From an uncultured Spartobacteria bacterium (GTDB taxonomy: Bacteria > Verrucomicrobiota > Verrucomicrobiia > Chthoniobacterales > UBA6821), in contig CAINEX010000074.1 in NCBI GenBank assembly GCA_903847935.1, forward strand, positions 1-33,216: DNA of 33,216 bases. Direction: 5' to 3'. Under the pieces are notes generated by a model. That model was not told where the DNA came from and made no database searches. It saw only the letters and a list, made by a program, of their open reading frames with translations. Positions 16,650 through 24,311 of the stretch are shown one piece after another; position 1 is the stretch's first letter; every line of letters starts with the position of its first letter. Position numbers and translations under genes: made by a program.

Positions 16650-17330
16650 ATGACACGGTTGCCTCCATCATTTATCACGATCGATAGGACGCTGCGACCC
16701 CTAGCCCTGCTTGCGTGCCTGCTTCTGCCAGGTTGCGCACTCTTTGACCAAGGAGGCGCTGACCTCTCCAATTTCCGGACGGTGGTCTTGGATCCGGGTC
16801 ACGGAGGCTACGACCACGGTGCGCACGCGGTTCGTGGGATGGATGAAAAAATGCTGACCCTGGATGTGGCCCGCCGTGTGAAGCCACTCCTCGAGCGCCG
16901 TGGATACCAAGTCGTCATGACCAGGACGACGGATGTTTTTATCCCACTGGGCACACGCACCGCGGTCTCGAACTCCCATGCTGATGCGGCCTTCGTGAGC
17001 ATCCATTGCAACTGGGCCAGCAGGCGCTCCGCAAGCGGCTTGGAGGCCTATTACTTCAATCCGCATTCCGCACCTTTTGCCGGAAACATCCTCCGAGAAA
17101 TCACAGGTTGCTATGGGTCCCATAGCAGGGGCGTGAAATTCGCCCACTACTACGTGCTTCACCACAACGAGAGGCCGTCGACGCTCCTAGAGTTGGGTTT
17201 CATCTCCAATCCCAAGGAGAACGCATCCCTTCAGGATCCAGCCACGCGCCAGCGACTGGCAGAAAAAATTGCGGAAGGTATTTCCAAGGCGCACGGAGGA
17301 CGGGCCCCTATTGCCGCCACCGGTTCCTAG
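16650..17330 (+). CDS. N-acetylmuramoyl-L-alanine amidase (Amidase_3), lipoprotein
   Basis: A 226-residue zinc amidase that cuts the bond between N-acetylmuramic acid and L-alanine in peptidoglycan. With ATG 16650 the N-terminus is a lipoprotein signal (RPLALLACLLLPGC) with lipobox cysteine C29, so the enzyme should be membrane anchored on the periplasmic side. Zinc ligands are H51 (DPGHGG), E66 and H119 (SIHCNW); the catalytic Glu is E181 in LLELGFISN. GLEAYYF is also typical. The catalytic domain is compact with no SPOR or AMIN domain. An earlier ATG at 16605 would bury the signal peptide and is less likely. It is divergent from hisF and convergent with dnaJ. Confidence 0.92.
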   Translation: MTRLPPSFITIDRTLRPLALLACLLLPGCALFDQGGADLSNFRTVVLDPGHGGYDHGAHAVRGMDEKMLTLDVARRVKPLLERRGYQVVMTRTTDVFIPLGTRTAVSNSHADAAFVSIHCNWASRRSASGLEAYYFNPHSAPFAGNILREITGCYGSHSRGVKFAHYYVLHHNERPSTLLELGFISNPKENASLQDPATRQRLAEKIAEGISKAHGGRAPIAATGS

Positions 17331-17359
17331 AAATCAGGGCGCGATTTCCGGGGGGCTTA

Positions 17360-18484
17360 TCAATCAGCAAAAAGCCCCTTCAGGCGTTCGGTGAAGCTTC
17401 GATGAATCGGCGTATTCTCCTCACCGCAAAGCCCCGCAAAGATTTGAAGCGCCTCCTTCTGGGCGGCATTCAACTTGGAGGGGACTTCTACCTCGAGCTT
17501 CACGTGCAAATCCCCCTTGGCATGGCTCTGAAGGCGCGGCATTCCGTGACCTTTCACCCTGAAATCGCTTCCACCTTGGGTGCCGGGAGGGATCTTCATT
17601 TTCACGGGTCCCGAGAGTGTCGGAACCTCCACTTCCCCTCCCAAGGCGGCGGTTACAAAGGGAATGGGAATCTTGCAATATAAGTCGGAAGCCTCCCGGG
17701 TGAACATCGCGTGTTCCCTCAGGTGGATAACAACATAGAGATCGCCCGCTCCCGCTCCTCTTTTGCCGGCCTCCCCTCCGCCGGAAGAACGGAGCCTTGA
17801 TCCCTCATCAATACCGGCAGGAATGTTGAGCTTGATTCTGGACGTCTTCTCGGCACGTCCTTCGCCGCCACACCCGCGGCAAGGTTTATCAATCGTCCTT
17901 CCTTGTCCATGGCACTGGGGACAGGGCTGGGCTACTTGGAAGAACCCTCGAGAGGCGACTACCTGTCCGTGCCCCCGGCATAGAGAGCAAGTCGAGACTT
18001 TTGAACCTTTGCTCCCCCCGGTTCCGTCACACGCGGCGCAGTTGTCCAACTTCCGAAGCTCAACCTCTTTTTCACAGCCGGCAAAGGCTTCCTCAAGAGT
18101 GATTTGCAGGTCATACCTGAGATCAGATCCACGTCCTTCTTGGGCTCCATTTCCGCCGCCGAAGAAATGGTCAAAAATTCCCCCGCCACCACCGGAAGCC
18201 CCGAACATCTCCCTGAAGAGGTCGAAGGGATCATGACCGCCGCTAGCGGAGGCCCCCCCTTGGAAGGCGGAATGGCCGTAGCGGTCGTAGGCACTTCTTT
18301 TATCGGGATCGCCAAGAACGTCGTAGGCCTCGGCAATTTCACGGAAGCGGGCTTCTGCCGTGGCGTCGCCCGGGTTTTTATCAGGATGGTGCTTGACCGC
18401 CAACTTTCTGTAGGAGCGCTTGATCTCCTCAAATTCTACGGTCCTGGTAACTTCCAGCACCTCGTAATAGCATCGCTTCGACAT
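17360..18484 (-). CDS. dnaJ: chaperone protein DnaJ
   Basis: A 374-residue class I J-protein that stimulates DnaK ATPase and delivers unfolded substrates. The J domain covers residues 1-70 with HPD at 33-35. A Gly/Phe-rich linker follows at about 73-118. The zinc-binding domain carries four CxxCxGxG repeats with cysteines at 149/152, 166/169, 188/191 and 202/205. Two C-terminal beta domains follow (IPAGIDEGSRLRSSGGGEAG, then PTLSGPVKMKIPPGTQ). It is the last gene of the long minus-strand run, 26 bases after grpE. dnaK is not in the window, and no CIRCE element was seen upstream. Confidence 0.97.
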   Translation of the reverse strand: MSKRCYYEVLEVTRTVEFEEIKRSYRKLAVKHHPDKNPGDATAEARFREIAEAYDVLGDPDKRSAYDRYGHSAFQGGASASGGHDPFDLFREMFGASGGGGGIFDHFFGGGNGAQEGRGSDLRYDLQITLEEAFAGCEKEVELRKLDNCAACDGTGGSKGSKVSTCSLCRGHGQVVASRGFFQVAQPCPQCHGQGRTIDKPCRGCGGEGRAEKTSRIKLNIPAGIDEGSRLRSSGGGEAGKRGAGAGDLYVVIHLREHAMFTREASDLYCKIPIPFVTAALGGEVEVPTLSGPVKMKIPPGTQGGSDFRVKGHGMPRLQSHAKGDLHVKLEVEVPSKLNAAQKEALQIFAGLCGEENTPIHRSFTERLKGLFAD

Positions 18485-18510
18485 TGTACGGATAGACTTA
18501 GCCGATCAAC

Positions 18511-19056
18511 TCAAGCAACCTTGTTAACGATCACACTGGATGGCCGGATTAGCCTGTCAGCCAAGCGAAATCCACGACGCAACTGCCTCAGGACCAAACC
18601 ATCTTCCTGGGTCGAATCCGACTCATGTCCGAGTGCCTCATGAAGTTTGGGATCAAAGGGCTGTCCGAGTGCATCGATCGGCTGTAGGCCGCATGCGACC
18701 AGAAAATCCCCAAGCTGGCGATGGACCATGGAAAACCCATCAACAATCCCTTTGGCCGAAGCATCTCCACGAGCCGCATCAAGGCCCAGTTCAAAATTAT
18801 CCAGGATCGGCAGAAGTTTTTCAAAGAGACCCGCATTGGCGAAGCGGATCGCCTCCTCTTTCTCGCGAATCATCCGTTTGCGGTAGTTTTCAAGGTCGGC
18901 GGCAGCGCGCAAGGCCTGGTCCCGGTAGCGCGCAATCTCGGCCTGAAGGTCCACGGCCACGGCAAAATCCCCTGCGGAGCTCTGTTCGGTCTCGTGAGTC
19001 TTGGCTTCAGATTGAGAAGGTTCAGGGTTTTCGATATCGGTTTGATTCTTTTTCAC
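18511..19056 (-). CDS. grpE: nucleotide exchange factor GrpE
   Basis: A 181-residue GrpE, which releases ADP from DnaK. The first 30 or so residues are polar and acidic. A long coiled-coil helix follows (about 33-80: LQAEIARYRDQALRAAADLE, then NYRKRMIREKEEA). The family core LLPILDNFELGLDAA, GIVDGFSMVHRQLGDFLVACGLQPIDALGQPFDPKLHEAL and the C-terminal VLRQLRRGFRLADRLIRPSSVIV are all present. It lies between the SpoIIE-type phosphatase gene (8 bases upstream) and dnaJ, so transcription may depend partly on that upstream region. Confidence 0.96.
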   Translation of the reverse strand: MKKNQTDIENPEPSQSEAKTHETEQSSAGDFAVAVDLQAEIARYRDQALRAAADLENYRKRMIREKEEAIRFANAGLFEKLLPILDNFELGLDAARGDASAKGIVDGFSMVHRQLGDFLVACGLQPIDALGQPFDPKLHEALGHESDSTQEDGLVLRQLRRGFRLADRLIRPSSVIVNKVA

Positions 19057-19064
19057 GGTTGATT

Positions 19065-20546
19065 CTATGGGTTTGTGATGGTCGGATGAGAAATTTCTGA
19101 GGGGGCTTGTTTTTGGAGGGCGATGAGCGTGATGTCATCGTGCTGGGGCTGTTTCCCTGCAAAGTCTAGTACGGAATGGGCCAGCCGTTGCAGGGTTTTT
19201 TCGACCCCGTCGCGGGCGTTCTCCAGAAGTTCCTCGGAGAGCCGCTCCACACCGAATTCAATTCCCTGGGCATCAAGCGCCTCGGTGACTCCATCGGTAT
19301 AGAGGAGCAGCAGATCCCCCTCGCCAATATGGAAAGGATAATCGGTGCAAAACCTATCGAAGACGCCGCCGCTGTCAATCCCGACGGCCATACCCTTGGG
19401 ATTGAATCGCTCCACTTGGTGGTGTGCGGATCGGTACATCAGGGGGGCATCATGACCCGCTCTCGCCAGCAAAGCATCCCCGCTATGCCTGTTCATGACG
19501 ACATAGGCCATGCTGATGAACATATCCTCTTTCATGTCGGGATAAAGCTGCCTGTTGACGGCGCTCAGCACGGATGCCGGCGAAAGACGCCCGGGTGCCT
19601 GACTCCTGAGGGCGCTACGGCACATGGCCATGATGAGGGAGGCGGGAACGCCCTTCCCCGAGACATCCGCGATCACTATGCCAAGATGATCCTCATCAAC
19701 CGGCAGGTAATCAAAATAGTCACCACTGAGAGTTTTGGCCGGAAGGTTCAGGCCACTGATCTGGAATCCCTGCAGATTTGGTGCCCCGGAGGGAAGAAGG
19801 ATCTTCTGAATCTCACGAGCAATCTGGAGATCGTGATCCAAGGCGAGCTTCTCTCCCGCCGCAAGATGGATGGCCTGGTTGAAAAGGGCGAAGGCTGATT
19901 GCTCCAGAATCGCCTGGAAGACCTCAATCTTGGTTTGTCCAAAGGAATCGGTTCCCGCGTGCTCGGCAAGAGCAAGGACGCCCAAGAACTTTTGACGATA
20001 ATAGAGCGGTCCGAGCATTGCGGAGCCCAGGCCCTGCGTCAGAAGCCTCGCGTCAAAATCCTCTTGGCGACGAAAAAAACGCGCCTCTTTCCAGTCGGCA
20101 ACCTCTCCGAGAAGACCTCTACCCATCGGCACCGCCTGGAGTCGCACAAAGCTTTCCACCGCTTGGCTAGCGACTCCCGTGGCGGCCTCGACTGCCAATG
20201 CCTCGGGTAAAATCACAAGTGGAGGACATCCCTTAGTCAGGAAGGTCGGGAGGAGATTCTCTCCGGTGCGATCGACGAGATACAGAGCGCCCCCACCCGC
20301 CTTCAGAATATGGCAGGCCCCCTCGACGATGAGTCGGTGAAGTTCCCCCGCAGGAACACCTTCCGAAAACGCAGCACCCAATCCGTGTAGGAAGTCGAAG
20401 ACACGACGTTCCTCCTGCTGAATATCAGCTGACCTGCGCTTCAATTGCCCGACCCGCCGACGGGATCCGATCACGATGACTCCCAGGGAAATCATCGTTA
20501 GCGTCAGGAAACCGATGATCACAGGCTCAATGGTCTGAAGCGTCAT
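19065..20546 (-). CDS. membrane-anchored GAF and SpoIIE-type PP2C protein phosphatase (RsbU-like)
   Basis: A 493-residue phosphatase, likely activating a partner-switching regulator. One N-terminal membrane helix covers about residues 7-27, with basic residues right after it (GSRRRVGQLKRRS) that would place the rest in the cytoplasm. A GAF-like sensor domain follows at about 50-225. The SpoIIE/PP2C domain is at about 255-477, with metal-binding aspartates D276 (SGDYFDY), D294 (ADVSGKGVPASL), D418 (YTDGVTE) and D470/D471 (HDDITLIAL), so it should be active. The adjacent upstream gene encodes a STAS protein with a phosphorylatable serine, the obvious substrate. No anti-sigma kinase gene is next to it. 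Confidence 0.92.
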   Translation of the reverse strand: MTLQTIEPVIIGFLTLTMISLGVIVIGSRRRVGQLKRRSADIQQEERRVFDFLHGLGAAFSEGVPAGELHRLIVEGACHILKAGGGALYLVDRTGENLLPTFLTKGCPPLVILPEALAVEAATGVASQAVESFVRLQAVPMGRGLLGEVADWKEARFFRRQEDFDARLLTQGLGSAMLGPLYYRQKFLGVLALAEHAGTDSFGQTKIEVFQAILEQSAFALFNQAIHLAAGEKLALDHDLQIAREIQKILLPSGAPNLQGFQISGLNLPAKTLSGDYFDYLPVDEDHLGIVIADVSGKGVPASLIMAMCRSALRSQAPGRLSPASVLSAVNRQLYPDMKEDMFISMAYVVMNRHSGDALLARAGHDAPLMYRSAHHQVERFNPKGMAVGIDSGGVFDRFCTDYPFHIGEGDLLLLYTDGVTEALDAQGIEFGVERLSEELLENARDGVEKTLQRLAHSVLDFAGKQPQHDDITLIALQKQAPSEISHPTITNP

Positions 20547-20562
20547 GGTTTACGAGTATGAA

Positions 20563-20579
20563 CAACCTTCCAAAGGTTG
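20563..20579. other. small perfect hairpin between the STAS and phosphatase genes
   Basis: CAACCTT (20563-20569) and AAGGTTG (20573-20579) are perfect 7-bp arms around a 3-base loop. They lie in the 61-base gap between the STAS stop and the phosphatase start at 20546. No T tract follows on the minus strand, so it is not a classical terminator; it may shape mRNA processing or translation of the phosphatase. Confidence 0.4.
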
Positions 20580-20607
20580 GCGAGACTTCGCCTGCTTGGC
20601 GAGTGAC

Positions 20608-21147
20608 TCAGCCGGCAGGCTGGGTTTCACTCTCTTTTTTCAGATATTCCACCACATCTTTAAAACGAGAGGCATTATCCGAATTGGCGGCCACAAGAGC
20701 CTCATGTGCTGACAGGACGATCTCCTTTTCAGGATTTCCCATCATCGGAAGTTCCATGAGTTCCGCCCCCACCTCTGCTGGAATACGTTGGGGATCCCCA
20801 AGCGCCTCAACGATGAAAAGCAAGTGCAGCCCAAGATTTTCAAGGAGCTCTATGTTCCGTGGGTTAACATTGATGACCGTGAGCGTTCCGTGGGAAAGGG
20901 TCCCGATGCTCTGTGACAGTCCGGCCAACGTACCCATGAACGTCGAGTCCATGTGGTCACAAGCCGCCAGGTCGACAACATAGCGCTGATAGCCGCGCTG
21001 AATCATTGACTGAACGAACTTACGGATAGGTCCGCTACTCTGATAATTTCCGCGCCCCTCGGCCCTAATCCAAACCACGTCCTCAAAGCAGGCGACCCTG
21101 ACTTTGGTGGGGGCTTTGGCTGAATTGGAAGCGTTCTGTTCGCTCAT
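20608..21147 (-). CDS. STAS-domain anti-anti-sigma-factor-like protein
   Basis: A 179-residue protein with a STAS domain at about residues 15-115. The phosphorylation site is S68 in the motif DHMDSTFMGTLAGL, which matches RsbV/SpoIIAA-type anti-anti-sigma factors that bind their kinase only when this serine is unphosphorylated. After the STAS domain there is an extra tail of about 60 residues (from VEALGDPQRIPAE to the end) that is not part of the standard fold. The start is ATG 21147, which overlaps the stop of the upstream gene in ATGA; the frame extends to 21171 but the overlap start is better. The adjacent downstream phosphatase is the likely partner. Confidence 0.88.
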   Translation of the reverse strand: MSEQNASNSAKAPTKVRVACFEDVVWIRAEGRGNYQSSGPIRKFVQSMIQRGYQRYVVDLAACDHMDSTFMGTLAGLSQSIGTLSHGTLTVINVNPRNIELLENLGLHLLFIVEALGDPQRIPAEVGAELMELPMMGNPEKEIVLSAHEALVAANSDNASRFKDVVEYLKKESETQPAG

Positions 21148-21956
21148 TGAAAACAGGGGTAGCTTCCACAAACCGTGACTGGGATATGGTTTGAACGGAG
21201 TCCCTCCAGTGAAAGTTTCAGCAAAGGATCGTGGGCGTGTCCGGCAACTTCAAGGAAGAGATGCAACCCGCCTTCCCGGGCGCGGCGACTATGGATGGAA
21301 ATGACATTCGCTCCTGAAGCTTTGAACGGCTCCATCGCAGATGCGAGAGCCCCTGACTGATCATTAAGACGGATCAGCAAGGCGGTCTGATCATCTCCGG
21401 AGGGCGTATTAAGCACAGACCCGAGAACCAAGTGCCTGCCTTTGCCGACCTCTTCCCCTTCGTCGAGAACGATTTGGGAACAAAGTTGCACCGTGCCACC
21501 GGCTAGCAACTCGAGCACGGCCGCATCGGGGCCCTCCTCTCCGAATGGGATGACCCCGCAATCAGCGCCCCCCCGGGCAATGGCCTCGAAGAGGGAGCTT
21601 GGTGAGGCATGGAAGGTGTAGCGGACACAGGATCCGAACTGTTGCTTTGCGGCCCGATGGGATCGTCCTCCAACAGCGCCGTCGCAGGCGATCACCGTGT
21701 CTTTCTCAAGCGCCAGCGAAGCAGACATGATCTCACGGTAGATTGCCCGGATCGCCAAGGCATCAAGGGGCCCCTGACTTGCCGCTGCCAACCGTCTCAT
21801 CAATTGCTCGGCCCGCTCGGGTGCATAAACCGGGCGACCATTGCGCTCCTTGATCAGCCCTATCTCCTGGGCAAAGCGAGCCCTCTCATTGAGAAGGCCC
21901 AGAAGCTTCCCGTCGATTGCATCGATGGCATCGCGAAGCTGGCTTAAATTTTCCAT
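21144..21956 (-). CDS. chorismate mutase / ACT protein with a shortened prephenate-dehydratase-like domain
   Basis: A 270-residue relative of the bifunctional P-protein PheA, which is normally about 360-390 residues. Residues 1-85 are a complete AroQ-type chorismate mutase (LRDAIDAIDGKLLGLLNERA, then IGLIKERNGRPVY), with the active-site Arg and Lys positions recognisable (R8, R25, K36). Residues about 86-178 correspond only to the first part of prephenate dehydratase (HASPSSLFEAIARGGADCGVIPF). The middle of that domain, with its usual STA motif, is missing, and the catalytic TRF before the VLG segment reads GRH (174-176). An ACT domain follows at 188-268 with GAL (202-204), but HSRR where the Phe-binding ESRP is usual. 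Chorismate mutase activity looks intact; dehydratase activity looks lost. Automatic annotation would call it pheA. Confidence 0.8.
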   Translation of the reverse strand: MENLSQLRDAIDAIDGKLLGLLNERARFAQEIGLIKERNGRPVYAPERAEQLMRRLAAASQGPLDALAIRAIYREIMSASLALEKDTVIACDGAVGGRSHRAAKQQFGSCVRYTFHASPSSLFEAIARGGADCGVIPFGEEGPDAAVLELLAGGTVQLCSQIVLDEGEEVGKGRHLVLGSVLNTPSGDDQTALLIRLNDQSGALASAMEPFKASGANVISIHSRRAREGGLHLFLEVAGHAHDPLLKLSLEGLRSNHIPVTVCGSYPCFQ

Positions 21957-21967
21957 GCAGAAAAACG

Positions 21968-23068
21968 TTATTCCACCGCGTGCTTTTCCCCGGAAGGCTT
22001 TTTCTCTTCGCCTGAACCATCGGGGGGTTCCCCAACAACAGGATCAAAGGTAATTTCCTCCATCACAACAGATTCGCGAACTTCCAAAATGTCACTCACC
22101 TCGATGATCTCAACGACCGACTCCTTCCCTTCCGGATCATTCACCAAAACGCCGGGAAGTTCCGGGGTGGATTCATCAACGGGAGCCTCCTCAACTGGCT
22201 CGTGTGTCGCCTTGGGGAGAGGAATATGCCGAAGTTCGGATGCGTTCGGAAGTTCATCGAGATGACGAAGGCCGAAATGATCAAGAAAGTATTGCGTTGT
22301 CGCGTAGAGGAGGGGTCGGCCCGGTACTTCGGCTCGTCCGGAGATCTTCACCAGACCGCGGTCGAGAAGCGTCTGCATCACCCCGTCAACGGAGACACCG
22401 CGCACGGCCTCCATGTCAGCACGAGCTATCGGTTGACGATAGGCAATGATGGCAAGCGTCTCGAGGGCGGAAGCACTCAGCCTCGTGGGCTTGGCCTCGG
22501 GATAGAGGGCCCGAAGCCATGGTGCAAATCCGGGAGCGCTCGAGAGCAGCCAACCCGTCGCCGTTTCCCTGACCTGATAAGCTCTTCCGGAGGCGGCCAC
22601 CTCGGCTTGAAGCTCCTGCAGGGCCTCCTGGATCTCGCTCTCCCGGATCCTGGCGAAGGCGGTTGCCACGGAATTGGGCTCTGCGGTCGCAGCACTCTTG
22701 AGGTGGGTGAGCAATTCCTTGGGGGAAACCGCTTTCTGAGATGCGAAAAGAATTGCCTCGATCACATGGGCGAGTCGAGGCATGACCCCCTCCGGCACGT
22801 CTGCGCCAAGCGTCCCGGCAGGAACACTCTCGGGGAGGGAGGGTATAGCCTCGTCCACATCGCCGGATTCCTCACCACTATCATCGCCGGCCCCCAAGCT
22901 CTCACCTGAGGAAGATTCCTCCAAACTAGCAACCCCATCGGAGAGCACATTGCCACCACCCATCTCGGGATCGCATGGCGCATCTTCCGCTTGGGTCTCG
23001 TCCGTCTTCTCCTCACGGAGATCCTCCTCGTTGGTTCGACTCTTGCGTGATTTTGGGTTCTTGCTCAT
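21968..23068 (-). CDS. scpB: segregation and condensation protein B
   Basis: ScpB, the winged-helix partner of the SMC-ScpA complex that organises and segregates the chromosome. The conserved part covers about residues 98-290: RLAHVIEAILFASQKAVSPKEL, then ETATGWLLSSAPGFAPWLR, and LSASALETLAIIAYRQPIARADMEAVRGVSVDGVMQTLLDRGLVKISGRAEVPGRPLLY. The 366-residue protein is much longer than the usual 180-250: a Glu/Asp/Ser-rich tail of nearly 100 residues precedes the core and an acidic tail of about 75 residues follows it. Its ATG overlaps the scpA stop by four bases, indicating coupled translation. Confidence 0.93.
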   Translation of the reverse strand: MSKNPKSRKSRTNEEDLREEKTDETQAEDAPCDPEMGGGNVLSDGVASLEESSSGESLGAGDDSGEESGDVDEAIPSLPESVPAGTLGADVPEGVMPRLAHVIEAILFASQKAVSPKELLTHLKSAATAEPNSVATAFARIRESEIQEALQELQAEVAASGRAYQVRETATGWLLSSAPGFAPWLRALYPEAKPTRLSASALETLAIIAYRQPIARADMEAVRGVSVDGVMQTLLDRGLVKISGRAEVPGRPLLYATTQYFLDHFGLRHLDELPNASELRHIPLPKATHEPVEEAPVDESTPELPGVLVNDPEGKESVVEIIEVSDILEVRESVVMEEITFDPVVGEPPDGSGEEKKPSGEKHAVE

Positions 23069-23859
23069 GGGGTTTCTTGAGGATTCGACTCCTCGGAGGT
23101 TTTCTCGTCGTTTTCCTCGCCCTCCAAGGTGCGATCCAGCCAGATTTCACCGAATTGTTGCTCCTGACGCACGCGAAATTGTTTCATCCGGATGAGTTCT
23201 AGGATTGCCAAGAAGGTCACGACAAGTTCGGGGCGCGTGGCGGCCAACCCGAAGAGTTCCTCAAAACGCATCGAAACGCCCCGATCGACCACCGCCATGA
23301 GATGGTTGATCCTGTCGGTGACGGTGAATGTCTCCCCGTGAATTTCACCCTGCTTCTCCTCCGTAGGAAGCCGCCGAAGGGCCTTCTGAAAAGCATTGAT
23401 AAGATCAAATATCCCAACATCGCCGATCATCATCGTCTCATCCAGGAGCGGAGCGTGTGCAGGATCAAGGGAGACGGCTCTGGGAAAAAGTGCTGCCTGA
23501 AGCTCTTCCTGGCTGCGCAAATGGGCGGCGGCTTCCTTGAACTTGCGGTACTCAATGAGTTGTCGGATCAACTCCCAGCGGGGATCATCTTCTTCAGCCT
23601 CCTCCTCGGGCATCTGCTGGTCCTTGGGCAAAAGCGTGCGACTCTTGATGTAGAGAAGGTTCGCCGCCATCACCAAAAACTCCCCGGCAACCTCGATGTG
23701 AAGAACCTCAAAGGTCTCGATGTAAGCCAGATACTGAGTAGTGATCCGCTCGATGGAGATGTCGTAAATATCTACCTCGTCTTTTTTGACGAGGTAGAGC
23801 AGCAGATCAAGAGGCCCCTCAAAGGCCTCCAGTTGGACTTTGTATTCCGACTCCATCAA
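23065..23859 (-). CDS. scpA: segregation and condensation protein A (kleisin)
   Basis: A 264-residue kleisin that bridges the SMC heads. The N-terminal signature YKVQLEAFEGPLDLLLYLVKKDEVDIYDISIERITTQYLAYIE and the following helices (AGEFLVMAANLLYIKSRTLLP) are diagnostic. An acidic loop EEEAEEDDP follows, and the C-terminal winged-helix region is around VVTFLAILELIRMKQFRVRQEQQFGEIWL. It starts at ATG 23859, 17 bases after hpf, and ends in ATGA shared with scpB. Confidence 0.95.
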   Translation of the reverse strand: MMESEYKVQLEAFEGPLDLLLYLVKKDEVDIYDISIERITTQYLAYIETFEVLHIEVAGEFLVMAANLLYIKSRTLLPKDQQMPEEEAEEDDPRWELIRQLIEYRKFKEAAAHLRSQEELQAALFPRAVSLDPAHAPLLDETMMIGDVGIFDLINAFQKALRRLPTEEKQGEIHGETFTVTDRINHLMAVVDRGVSMRFEELFGLAATRPELVVTFLAILELIRMKQFRVRQEQQFGEIWLDRTLEGEENDEKTSEESNPQETP

Positions 23860-23876
23860 TACCGGGACCGGGAACC

Positions 23877-24233
23877 TTAACGACGATAGCCGTGGCGTTC
23901 AATTTCCCGGGCAACCTGGAGCTTGTGCTTACCCTTTTCCTTGATCTTGGTCTTCCGCTTACGGAGTTGCTGGACGATTTTGTGGACTGTTTTGTCGATG
24001 GCCGAGTAGAGGTCATCCTCGGCATCCTCGGCGTGGAGATCTTTGCCTGGCATGGCAATGTGAATCTTGACCTGAAAGTCCTTTTTCTTGGAGCGATGCT
24101 CGTCAAACAGCAGTACGACATGGGCTGCCAGAATCTGATCCGTATATTCCTCAAGGTGTTCGACTTTTTCAGCCACATGAGTATGGATGGCTGCGGTGAG
24201 GGTTATGTGACGAGGGCTGAGGTGAATTTGCAT
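23877..24233 (-). CDS. hpf: ribosome hibernation-promoting factor, short form
   Basis: A 118-residue HPF/RaiA-type protein that binds the 30S decoding region in stationary phase. The fold is visible as MQIHLSPRHITLTAAIHTHVAEKVEHLEEY, VVLLFDEHRSKKKDFQVKIHIAMPGKDLHAEDAEDDLYSAIDKTVHKIVQQLRKRKTKIKEK. The basic C-terminus fits rRNA binding. It lacks the C-terminal dimerisation domain of long HPF. It lies 78 bases downstream of cobA-hemD, a gap large enough for its own promoter, though none was clearly seen. Confidence 0.92.
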   Translation of the reverse strand: MQIHLSPRHITLTAAIHTHVAEKVEHLEEYTDQILAAHVVLLFDEHRSKKKDFQVKIHIAMPGKDLHAEDAEDDLYSAIDKTVHKIVQQLRKRKTKIKEKGKHKLQVAREIERHGYRR

Positions 24234-24256
24234 AGTGTTGTCTTTCTTGTTCCTTT

Positions 24257-24298
24257 TTACGGCCGGAAGCGGCGGTGCGCCACCAAAATGAGAACCAA
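24257..24298 (-). CDS. possible 13-codon leader-like ORF behind a perfect Shine-Dalgarno sequence
   Basis: The cobA-hemD stop codon sits in the sequence TAAGGAGG, an exact match to the anti-Shine-Dalgarno complement. Eight bases after GGAGG a TTG opens a 13-residue frame (LVLILVAHRRFRP). It ends 23 bases before the hpf ATG. Nothing else in the gap would use this ribosome site. It may be an accidental match or a small leader that keeps ribosomes on the transcript towards hpf. Confidence 0.2.
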   Translation of the reverse strand: MVLILVAHRRFRP

Positions 24299-24311
24299 GT
24301 CCGGAGCCTCC

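Noticed and set aside
17330-17348. GAAATC/GATTTC inverted repeat between the amidase and dnaJ genes as a terminator
   Set aside because: It has a 6-bp stem of low stability and no T tract on either strand, so I cannot support a terminator.
22202-22909. A 235-codon plus-strand frame opposite scpB
   Set aside because: It is the complement of well conserved ScpB coding sequence and has no recognisable protein features.
23302-23880. A 192-codon plus-strand frame opposite scpA
   Set aside because: It mirrors the ScpA gene, whose kleisin motifs are unmistakable.
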